Positions 1 through 6,864 of a stretch of DNA of 11,030 nt are shown here, piece after piece (within the stretch, counting starts at the first letter, position 1; the number at the start of each line of letters is the position of its first letter). Both the position numbers and the translations under genes were made by a program. Below the pieces are notes generated by a model, which saw only the letters and a list, made by a program, of their open reading frames with translations, made no database searches and had not been told where the DNA came from. Location of the stretch: contig DATCKS010000312.1 of the NCBI GenBank assembly GCA_036562265.1, forward strand, positions 1 through 11,030. The letters run 5' to 3'. This DNA is from DASVDK01 sp036562265 [NCBI: Thermodesulfobacteriota bacterium] (lineage in GTDB: Bacteria > DASVDK01).

Positions 1-18
1 GCCCGCCGGGAGACCTCT

Positions 19-52
19 CGGCGCCCCGCGACGGCCCGCGCGAGGGGCGCCG
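19..52. repeat. GC-rich inverted repeat upstream of the membrane-protein gene
   Basis: Perfect 9-bp arms (cggcgcccc at 19-27, ggggcgccg at 44-52) enclose a 16-nt loop. There is no T-run on either side, so a Rho-independent terminator is not supported. It could belong to the end of an unseen upstream gene or to the leader of the gene starting at 89. In DNA this rich in G+C such stems also arise by chance. Confidence 0.3.
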
Positions 53-88
53 TCCGCCGCCGTTCGGGGCCGCGGTACCATCCCGCCC

Positions 89-1759
89 GTGCCGAACCTT
101 CCCCGGGCCGCCGCCGCGCTCGCGCTCCTCGCCGTCACGACCGCGCTCATGGCGCCCGCGGCGCTCGAGGGGTCGCCGGTCGGCCACGACAGCCGCCTGC
201 ACCTGGTCTGGGTGCGGCAGTTCGCCGACAGCCTGGCCGCGGGCATCCCCTATCCGCGCTGGCTGCCCGACGTGAACGCCGGCCTCGGCAACCCGACCTT
301 CGTCTTCTACCCGCCGCTCGTCTACTACCTGGCCGCGCCCTTCGTCTGGCTCACCGGCAGCGCACCGCGCGCGCTCGACGTCGTCGCCGCGCTCGCCGGC
401 CTGGTCTCGGCCGCGGCCGCGTACCGCTACCTGCGGGGCGGCCTGCCGCGGGCCGCGGCGCTCGTCGGGGCGCTCGCGCTGGCCGCCCTCCCCTACCGCC
501 TGCTCGACTACTACGAGCGGGCCGCGATCGCCGAGTACGTCGCCTTCGTCTGGCCGCCCCTCGCGCTCCTCGCGATCCGCTGGCTCGCCCGGGCCAAGAG
601 CTGGCGCGAGGCCGGAGCGGCGGCGGCGGCGCTGGCCGCCTGCACGGCCGGCCTCGCGCTCACGCACCTGCCGACGCTCGTCGTCTGGGGCCCCCTCCTG
701 GCCGCCGCCGTCGTGTGGGCCGACCGCCGCCCCGGCGGCGTGGCGCGGGGGTGGATCGCGCTCGGCCTCGGCCTCGCCCTGGCGGCCGTCTTCCTCGTCC
801 CCGCCTACGCCGAGCGCCCGCTCGTGCAGCTCCACTGGCTCGAGTGGGTGGCCAGGGCCGAAAACCACACGCTCTTCGCCAGGGGGATGCCGCACGAGAG
901 CCAGATGATCGCCTTCAACCACAAGGTGAGCCGGCTCGTCTGCTGGACGGCCGGCCTGGCCGCCGTCGCGGCGCTGGCGGCCCTCTGGCCGGGCGGCGGC
1001 CGGCCGTGGCGAACCGATGGCGCGCGGCTGCCTCTGGCGCCGGCCGCGCTCGTGGCCGCCGTCGTCGTCTTCCTGATGACCGGCGCCAGCCGGTGGCTCT
1101 GGACGACGCTGCCGGTCCTGCCGGCCATCCAGTTTCCCTGGCGGCTCGCGGTGGTCCTGACGCCGCTCGCGGCGCTGCTCGTCGGCTGCGCGACGGCGCG
1201 CGCGCTCGCGCCGGACGCCCCCTGGACCGCGCGCCTCCTCGGTGTCGGCGCCGCGACGCTCCTCGCGGCCAACGTCGCCGTCGGGATCCGCGACGTCGTG
1301 GCGAAGGCGTTCCTCGACCCGGTCTGGGCGGCCCGCATCGCCGACAACGTCGGCGGCGCCCAGGACGCCGCCGAGTACCGGCCGAACGCCGCGCCCGCGG
1401 CCGGGTTCCCCCGCCTGCCGCGCGCGCTCGTCACGCCGGGCGGCCGGATCGCGCTGCGCGCCTGGGAGCCGGAGCGGCGCGTCATCGAGGTGGAGACCGG
1501 GGAGCCGGCGCGGCTGCGCGTGGCGACGTTCCACTACGCCGGGTGGCGGGCGACGGTCGACGGCCGCGCCTGGCCGATCGAGACCGGCGAGTACGGGACC
1601 ATGATGCTCGACCTGCCGGCCGGCCGTCACGTCGTCGAACTCGGCTTCGGCTGCACGCCGGCCCGCACGACCGGCGCCGTGACATCGGGGATCGCGTTGG
1701 TGCTGACCGGGGGGTGGTTCGCGTGGGGGCTCGCCGGTCGGCGAAGGCCGGAAAGCTAG
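89..1759 (+). CDS. Polytopic membrane protein, PTPS-related / GT-C-like glycosyltransferase family
   Basis: A 556-residue integral membrane protein, probably acting on a lipid-linked sugar at the outer face of the cytoplasmic membrane; the activity is inferred. A first hydrophobic segment (about residues 5-26) precedes an external loop with the acidic motif GHD (32-34), then H38, PRW (56-58) and FYPPLVYY (73-80). This matches the conserved N-terminus of the membrane family called 6-pyruvoyl-tetrahydropterin-synthase-related (PF10131). Its fold is GT-C-like, and an Asp in the first loop is the usual catalytic residue of GT-C enzymes. About ten hydrophobic segments follow, with AEY (148-150) and FPWR (349-352). 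A soluble beta-rich part (about 450-520, with FHYAGWRATVDG) and a last membrane helix (about 528-548) end the protein. It starts with GTG and has no clear Shine-Dalgarno. The reading frame stays open to the left edge, so a start outside the window cannot be excluded. It is convergent with rnpB. Family assignment is fairly sure; substrate unknown. Confidence 0.85.
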   Translation: MPNLPRAAAALALLAVTTALMAPAALEGSPVGHDSRLHLVWVRQFADSLAAGIPYPRWLPDVNAGLGNPTFVFYPPLVYYLAAPFVWLTGSAPRALDVVAALAGLVSAAAAYRYLRGGLPRAAALVGALALAALPYRLLDYYERAAIAEYVAFVWPPLALLAIRWLARAKSWREAGAAAAALAACTAGLALTHLPTLVVWGPLLAAAVVWADRRPGGVARGWIALGLGLALAAVFLVPAYAERPLVQLHWLEWVARAENHTLFARGMPHESQMIAFNHKVSRLVCWTAGLAAVAALAALWPGGGRPWRTDGARLPLAPAALVAAVVVFLMTGASRWLWTTLPVLPAIQFPWRLAVVLTPLAALLVGCATARALAPDAPWTARLLGVGAATLLAANVAVGIRDVVAKAFLDPVWAARIADNVGGAQDAAEYRPNAAPAAGFPRLPRALVTPGGRIALRAWEPERRVIEVETGEPARLRVATFHYAGWRATVDGRAWPIETGEYGTMMLDLPAGRHVVELGFGCTPARTTGAVTSGIALVLTGGWFAWGLAGRRRPES

Positions 1760-1769
1760 AGGCCCGGCT

Positions 1770-1791
1770 GCGCGGGCCGCGAGGCCCGCGC
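1770..1791. terminator. Strong hairpin between the convergent membrane-protein gene and rnpB
   Basis: Perfect 9-bp stem (gcgcgggcc / ggcccgcgc) closed by a gcga tetraloop, which is GNRA-type when read on the plus strand. It starts 11 nt after the stop codon at 1757-1759 and lies just beyond the 3' end of rnpB on the other strand, so it could stop or protect both transcripts. No proper T-run follows on either strand, so termination is inferred from position and stem strength. Confidence 0.45.
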
Positions 1792-1795
1792 GCCG

Positions 1796-2180
1796 CCTGC
1801 CGGGATCGGTCAGCGCGCCGGAGGCCAGCCCGGCGTCGCTCCAGCGTCGGCTGGGATAAGCGGGATTCTGTCGTGCGCCATCATTCCTCTAGGGTCGCGG
1901 TCGCCCGCGACCTCGAGCGCCCAACCCGGACGCTTCGGGCGGGCCACCCTTAGAACGCGTCCCTATTTGGGCTTGCACCGGGTGGGGTTTACCCTTTTCA
2001 CTCCGGCCGTCCGCGGGGGGAAACCCCGGGGCCGGCGGACCTGGTCTCTGTGGCACTGTCCGTCGGCTCTCGCCGCCGAGGCGTTACCTCGCACCCTGCC
2101 CTGCGGTGTCCCGACTTTCCTCTCGCGGCGAAGCCCATGGGCCCCGCCGCCAGCGATGGCGTGACCGTCCCGGTAGGAAC
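1796..2180 (-). ncRNA. rnpB: RNase P RNA, bacterial type A
   Basis: Catalytic RNA subunit of RNase P, which matures tRNA 5' ends with the protein RnpA. Recognised landmarks, in RNA order: P1 5' strand (2162-2173) directly followed by P2 (CGCCATC, 2155-2161); a P3 hairpin; the invariant GAGGAAAGUC block with P4 (2109-2117); the GGGCAGGGUGCGAGGUAACGCC block; ACAGUGCCACAGAGA; the L15 element with GGGUAAACCCC (1984-1994), where GGU pairs with tRNA CCA; GCAAGCCCAAAUAGGG; and P18 with a GCGA loop. AGAGGAAUGAUGGCG closes P2 (1876-1882), and UCCCGCUUAUC closes P4 (1858-1865). P4 keeps the bulged U and shows matching changes in both strands (CGGGA/UCCCG). P1 closes only at 1800-1812 (12 bp with one bulged A, then a mismatch and three further pairs), after two extra hairpins at 1813-1854. 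Length is about 385 nt, near the usual 350-400. Both ends are approximate, set from P1 and the promoter. Confidence 0.95.
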
Positions 2181-2185
2181 ACAAA

Positions 2186-2214
2186 AGTATACCGCGGCGC
2201 TAGCGGCCGGTGAA
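2186..2214 (-). promoter_or_regulatory. Sigma-70 promoter of rnpB
   Basis: On the minus strand a -10 box TATACT (2191-2186; 5 of 6 consensus) sits 17 bp after a -35 box TTCACC (2214-2209; 4 of 6). Initiation would fall near 2180, just before the P1 helix of rnpB. The -35 box lies inside the last codons of the crotonase-family gene that ends at 2200. Confidence 0.7.
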
Positions 2215-3009
2215 GCGGGGCGGCCGCTTCTCGAGGAAGGCGCGTACGCCCTCGGCGTAGTCCGCGCTGTCGTGGCAGGCGGACGCGAGGCGGGCCAGAT
2301 CCTCGGGGATCGGCTTGCCGGCCGGGAGGCGACCCGCCACCAGGCCGTCCACGAACCCCTTCGACGCCCGCTGGGAGAGCGGCGCGAGGGCGGCGAGGTC
2401 GCGGAGGTACGCCCGCGTGGCCCCCTCGAGGTCGGCCGCCGCGACCACGCGGTCGACGAAGCCGATCCGGAGCGCCTCGTCGGCGCCGAGCACCCGGGCC
2501 GAGAAGAGGATGTCCTTCGCGCGCGAGGGGCCGACGAGGGCGACGAGCCGGCGGAGCGAGGCAACCGGGTAGGCGATCGAGAGGCGGGCAGCCGGAACGG
2601 CGAAGCGGGCGTCGTCCGCGGCGAAGCGGAGGTCGCACGCGAGGGCGAGTCCCACCCCGCCCCCCATGCAGTAGCCGTGGATCATGGCGACGACCGGCTT
2701 CGGGCAGGCGGCGACCGCCTCGACCGCCGCCTCGTAGGCCTCGTGGTACGCGCGCGACTCGCCGTCCCGAAACTCGGCGATGTCGGCGCCGGAGGTGAAG
2801 GCCTCGGTCCCGGCCCCTCGCACCACCACCGCCCGGACCGACTCGTCCGCGCCGAGGCGCGCGAAGAGGTCCGGCATCGCCCGCCACATGGCGAGGGTGA
2901 CGGCGTTCCTCACCTCGGGACGGTTCAGGGTGACGGTGGCCACGCCATCGGCGACCGTCACGACGATGTCTCCGCCCGCGTGCGGGGCGCCTGTCGCGAC
3001 CGGGACCAT
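2200..3009 (-). CDS. Crotonase (enoyl-CoA hydratase/isomerase) family protein lacking both classical catalytic Glu
   Basis: A 269-residue crotonase-fold protein that should act on an acyl-CoA thioester in the cytoplasm. The family signatures are clear: TLNRPEVRNAV (27-37), the first oxyanion-hole segment FTSGAD (71-76), the second HGYCMGGG (111-118), CDLRFA (125-130), and the C-terminal tail EGVRAFLEKRPPRF. In rat mitochondrial hydratase the catalytic acids are E144 (GGCE) and E164 (PEILLG). Aligned by eye, these positions are G120 and A140 here (GGVG and PAARL). The protein is therefore unlikely to be an ordinary crotonyl-CoA hydratase. A subfamily with PAARL at this place exists in other bacteria, but I cannot name its reaction. 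ATG start with AGGAGG 10 nt upstream and a candidate promoter at 3088-3116. It reads toward rnpB, whose start lies about 20 bp after its stop. Family certain; substrate and reaction open. Confidence 0.9.
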   Translation of the reverse strand: MVPVATGAPHAGGDIVVTVADGVATVTLNRPEVRNAVTLAMWRAMPDLFARLGADESVRAVVVRGAGTEAFTSGADIAEFRDGESRAYHEAYEAAVEAVAACPKPVVAMIHGYCMGGGVGLALACDLRFAADDARFAVPAARLSIAYPVASLRRLVALVGPSRAKDILFSARVLGADEALRIGFVDRVVAAADLEGATRAYLRDLAALAPLSQRASKGFVDGLVAGRLPAGKPIPEDLARLASACHDSADYAEGVRAFLEKRPPRFTGR

Positions 3010-3032
3010 CAGCAGCGCGCCTCCTCAAGCGA

Positions 3033-3057
3033 CAGGTTCGGCGCGTGGCGGAACCTG
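3033..3057 (-). promoter_or_regulatory. Leader hairpin upstream of the crotonase gene
   Basis: Perfect 7-bp arms (caggttc at 3033-3039, gaacctg at 3051-3057), with further partial pairing inside. It lies between the candidate promoter and the AGGAGG ribosome site, about 24 nt upstream of the start codon. It could be an operator or an mRNA leader stem; nothing in the sequence tells which. Confidence 0.35.
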
Positions 3058-3087
3058 CCTAAGGAGAGTTGGACGCCAGGCTCAAGG

Positions 3088-3116
3088 AGTGTACTGCGTC
3101 GGCCCGCCCCTGTCGC
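3088..3116 (-). promoter_or_regulatory. Candidate sigma-70 promoter for the crotonase gene
   Basis: Minus strand: -35 GCGACA (3116-3111; 4 of 6) and -10 TACACT (3093-3088; 4 of 6) with a 17-bp spacer. Initiation would fall near 3081, leaving a 70-nt leader that includes the hairpin at 3033-3057. The match is moderate and could be chance. Confidence 0.35.
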
Positions 3117-3392
3117 GCCGTGCCTGAGGCCGACGATCCCGACTCTGGTCCGTGACCCCCTTCTGCTCGCGAGCCCACGGTGCCGGGCCCGCGATTCTGC
3201 GAGGCATCCGCGCATCGGCCTTCCGGCCCGCCGATCGCGTGGGCACCGACGTCGCTACTGAGGCTCCGCGAACCGCACCTGGTCGATCCAGGCACCCGCG
3301 CGATCCCGTACCTGCCGGCGCAGGGCCTCCGAGCACGACTCTTCGGGCCGGCCCTCGCGAGCACGGGCTACGGCAGCACTGGAGGGCATTCA

Positions 3393-3410
3393 CCGCGACG
3401 ATCGTCGCGG
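3393..3410. promoter_or_regulatory. Perfect 18-bp palindrome, possible operator
   Basis: CCGCGACGATCGTCGCGG equals its own reverse complement over 18 bp with no spacer. It lies about 280 bp upstream of the candidate crotonase promoter and about 200 bp downstream of the RNase HI gene. Perfect dyads of this kind are typical binding sites for dimeric regulators, but no regulator gene is in view and the position is far from either gene. Confidence 0.3.
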
Positions 3411-3440
3411 CACCGTACCTGGTCGGTCCGTGATCTCCCG

Positions 3441-3469
3441 GAAAAGTCCCCACGACGGGCCGTCGGGGA
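3441..3469 (-). terminator. Terminator-like hairpin closing the mutS2-to-RNase HI unit
   Basis: On the minus strand the stem TCCCC-GACG / CGTC-GT-GGGGA (9 bp, 3-nt loop, 2-nt bulge; 3469-3447) is followed by CTTTTC (3446-3441). It lies about 145 nt after the RNase HI stop codon. It is the only stem in this region with a following T-run, so it is the best candidate for ending the long minus-strand transcript. Confidence 0.5.
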
Positions 3470-3614
3470 ACCGCATGCAAGTCGGCGGGCTCGGCACCGC
3501 GGCGCGTCAGCCGCGACGGACGGCCTGGCCCCTCGGACGGCGAGCCTTACCTGTGGCGCGCGACCACCATCATCGCGCCCGGCGGGCCTTCCCGATGCAT
3601 GGCAAGCGGGCGAT

Positions 3615-4085
3615 CTACCCTCGCCACACGAGGTCGGCGATCCCGCGCAGCCGCCGGTCGATCGCCTCGTTGGACATCCGGTCGGCCTCGGCGTTCTGGG
3701 CGCGCGGGACGTGACGGAAGGTAACGCGGCCGAGACGGGCCGCCCGCTCGCGCACCTTCGCGTGCAGGGCCTTGAGGCGCGGCTCCCTGACCCTGTACTC
3801 CCCGTTGAGCTGCTTCACGAGGAGTTCCGAGTCGGCCACGACGTCGAGGTCGCGCAGGCCGTGCGCCTCGGCGATCTCGAGGCCGAGCAGGAGGCCGTGG
3901 TACTCGGCCTCGTTGTTCGTGGCCGTCCCGAGGTAGAGGCCGGCCTCGCCGACGAGGCGGCCGGCGGCGTCGAAGAAGGCCACGCCGGCGCCGGCCGGCC
4001 CGGGGTTGCCGCGCGAGGCGCCGTCCACGTGCATGCGGACGGCCCGCGGCGCCGCGCCGTCCCCGCGCCGAGCGGACGCCGTCAT
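3615..4085 (-). CDS. RNase HI-family protein (RNase H fold)
   Basis: A 156-residue ribonuclease HI-type domain, expected to cut the RNA strand of RNA-DNA hybrids using two metal ions in the cytoplasm. The four acidic catalytic positions are visible: D21 ([16 protein letters not shown]), E61 (NNEAEY), D85 (VADSELL) and D135 (NAEAD). H125 (RHVPRAQN) sits where the E. coli enzyme has its mobile histidine. The stretch between D85 and D135 is short. It seems to lack the basic handle of E. coli RNase HI, as in the Bacillus YpeP-like and archaeal-type members. An N-terminal extension of about 16 residues is low in conservation. Its ATG lies 3 bp after the stop of the zinc-ribbon gene and has no strong Shine-Dalgarno, so translational coupling is likely. 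M18 is an alternative, shorter start. It could act on R-loops or RNA primers; the substrate is inferred from the family only. Confidence 0.9.
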   Translation of the reverse strand: MTASARRGDGAAPRAVRMHVDGASRGNPGPAGAGVAFFDAAGRLVGEAGLYLGTATNNEAEYHGLLLGLEIAEAHGLRDLDVVADSELLVKQLNGEYRVREPRLKALHAKVRERAARLGRVTFRHVPRAQNAEADRMSNEAIDRRLRGIADLVWRG

Positions 4086-4088
4086 CCG

Positions 4089-4811
4089 TTACGCCGGCTG
4101 CTGGTGCTCGCGGACGAAGTAGAGGATCCGCTGGCAGTTCGGGCAGGAGACGATGTCGCCGTTGCGCTGCACCTCGTTGTAGATCTGCGGCGGGATCGCC
4201 ATGCGGCAGCCGGCGCACGCGCCGCCGCGCGCCTCCACCACGGCGAGCCCCTGGCGGCGGCTCCTGATCTGGTCGTAGCGGCGCAGGAGGTTCGGGTCGA
4301 GCCCCTCGACGAGCCGGTCGCGCTCGGCCGTCTCCCGGGCGACCTGCGACTCGACCCGGTCCAGCTCCGCCTTGAGCTCACCGATCTCCCGCTCGGCGGC
4401 CGCCTGCATGGCGGCGAGCGCCTCGCGCCGCGCGTCGACCGACTTCTTCAGCTCCTCGATCTGCGCGGTCGTGCGCCCGATCTCCTCCTCGCGCAGGCTC
4501 CCGGCCTTCTTCGCGAAGTCGAGTTCGCGCTTGGCCGCCTGGTACTCGCGGACCGTCTTGATGCTGATCAGCCGATGCTCGGCCAGCTTGAGCCGCTCCG
4601 CGTCGGCGGCGATCGATCGCTCGGCCTCGGCCTTCTGCGCCTCGAGGGCGCGCAGCTTCTCCTCGTCCGCCGCGAGGGCCGCCGCCTCCCGAGCGACCTC
4701 GGCCTCGAGCTTCGCGATCCGCTCGGGCACCTGATCGCGCGTCCGGCGGATCTTGTCGAGCCTGAGGTCGACCTCCTGGAGCTGACCCAACCGGGCAAGT
4801 ACAGTCTGCAA
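4089..4811 (-). CDS. Coiled-coil / C4 zinc-ribbon protein (HP0958/CT398-like)
   Basis: A 240-residue protein with a long charged alpha-helical hairpin (about residues 5-175, heptad-like, rich in Glu, Ala, Arg and Lys) and a C-terminal zinc ribbon. The ribbon cysteines are C199/C202 (CAGC) and C223/C226 (CPNC). This is the zf-RING_7 layout (PF02591). The best-studied relatives, Helicobacter pylori HP0958 (FlgZ) and Chlamydia CT398, bind the sigma-54 factor RpoN, and HP0958 also binds flagellin mRNA. Whether this protein binds RNA, a sigma factor or something else is unknown. I chose the TTG at 4811 because AGGAGG lies 9 nt upstream and the family begins right there ([20 protein letters not shown]). 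Extending the frame to the GTG/ATG-type starts upstream would run into the tRNA gene, which is not credible. It is followed after 3 bp by the RNase HI gene; no separate promoter is evident. Confidence 0.88.
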   Translation of the reverse strand: MQTVLARLGQLQEVDLRLDKIRRTRDQVPERIAKLEAEVAREAAALAADEEKLRALEAQKAEAERSIAADAERLKLAEHRLISIKTVREYQAAKRELDFAKKAGSLREEEIGRTTAQIEELKKSVDARREALAAMQAAAEREIGELKAELDRVESQVARETAERDRLVEGLDPNLLRRYDQIRSRRQGLAVVEARGGACAGCRMAIPPQIYNEVQRNGDIVSCPNCQRILYFVREHQQPA

Positions 4812-4868
4812 CGTGAGCGTCCTCCTGATTCTGTCCCCGAGAGGGACGGCGTTCGATTCCGACAGTCG

Positions 4869-4944
4869 TGGTGGGCCCACCAGGGCTCGAACCTGGACCG
4901 AACCGGTTATGAGCCGGCGGCTCTACCAGTTGAGCTATGGGCCC
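4869..4944 (-). tRNA. tRNA with anticodon CAU, probably tRNA-Ile2 (lysidine type)
   Basis: A complete 76-nt cloverleaf with encoded CCA. It has a 7-bp acceptor stem (GGGCCCA/TGGGCCC), a D arm (GCTC/GAGC), an anticodon stem GCCGG/CCGGT with loop CTCATAA (anticodon CAU), a T arm (CCAGG-TTCGAGC-CCTGG) and discriminator A73. It is not an initiator: position 1-72 is a G-C pair and the anticodon stem lacks the three G-C run. Among elongators, acceptor pairs C4-G69 and C5-G68 match those of E. coli tRNA-Ile2, read by the lysidine synthetase TilS, and differ from E. coli elongator tRNA-Met. I therefore favour Ile2 reading AUA, with Met as the alternative. It lies between rpoD and the zinc-ribbon gene in the same orientation, with no obvious promoter of its own. 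Confidence 0.95.
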
Positions 4945-4954
4945 CGAACTCCCG

Positions 4955-4983
4955 CGGCACGCCTCGCAAGGAAAGCCGTGCCG
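4955..4983 (-). repeat. Hairpin in the leader of the tRNA
   Basis: Perfect 7-bp arms (cggcacg at 4955-4961, cgtgccg at 4977-4983) around a 15-nt loop, ending 10 nt before the tRNA 5' end. It may be part of the precursor recognised during tRNA processing. No T-run follows it. Confidence 0.4.
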
Positions 4984-4990
4984 GCTACTT

Positions 4991-5032
4991 GCCCGGCCGC
5001 GTCCCTCTGGCGCCGAAGGGGACGGGCCGGGC
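4991..5032 (-). terminator. Long hairpin just after rpoD
   Basis: Starting 9 nt after the rpoD stop codon, arms of 8+6 bp pair with a single bulged base (gcccggcc-g-cgtccc at 4991-5005 against gggacg-ggccgggc at 5019-5032), enclosing a 13-nt loop. It has the place and strength of a terminator but no T-run. It could instead be a processing or stability element separating rpoD mRNA from the tRNA. Confidence 0.45.
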
Positions 5033-5041
5033 CCGAGGTCG

Positions 5042-6808
<1,767 letters not shown>

Positions 6809-6826
6809 CCTGCGCCCCTCCGGATC

Positions 6827-6844
6827 GGGACCCGCCGCGGTCCC
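6827..6844 (-). promoter_or_regulatory. Hairpin in the dnaG-rpoD spacer
   Basis: Perfect 6-bp stem (gggacc / ggtccc) with a 6-nt loop, ending 6 nt before the rpoD Shine-Dalgarno. It could tune the amount of rpoD relative to dnaG by partial termination, processing or masking of the ribosome site. No T-run follows, so a simple terminator is unlikely. Confidence 0.35.
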
Positions 6845-6864
6845 GCGCTGCCCTACCCGTCGAC

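Larger units (their letters stand above)
3010..3614. other. Gene-free segment between the RNase HI and crotonase genes
   Basis: About 605 bp without a convincing gene. Open frames exist on both strands (for example 3082-3480 minus and 3152-3433 plus). Their translations are Arg/Pro/Gly-rich, resemble no family I know, and lack good ribosome sites. The segment holds a terminator-like hairpin (3441-3469), a perfect 18-bp palindrome (3393-3410), short stems at 3498-3515 and 3558-3578, a candidate minus-strand promoter (3088-3116) and a leader hairpin (3033-3057). I saw no tRNA, 5S, SRP or tmRNA signature. Confidence 0.6.

Noticed and set aside
1967-2184. Small open frames on both strands within 1963-2184
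   Set aside because: They lie inside the RNase P RNA, whose helices explain the sequence.
2050-3261. 403-residue plus-strand frame opposite the crotonase gene
   Set aside because: It is the complement of a clear crotonase coding region; the translation is low-complexity and unlike any protein I know.
3082-3480. 132-residue minus-strand frame in the gene-free segment
   Set aside because: It has no recognisable motif, a Ser/Arg/Gly/Pro-rich composition and no ribosome site, and it runs through the terminator-like stem and the palindrome.
3498-3578. Short inverted repeats at 3498-3515 and 3558-3578 as terminators
   Set aside because: The 6-bp stems have no T-run and are expected by chance at this base composition.
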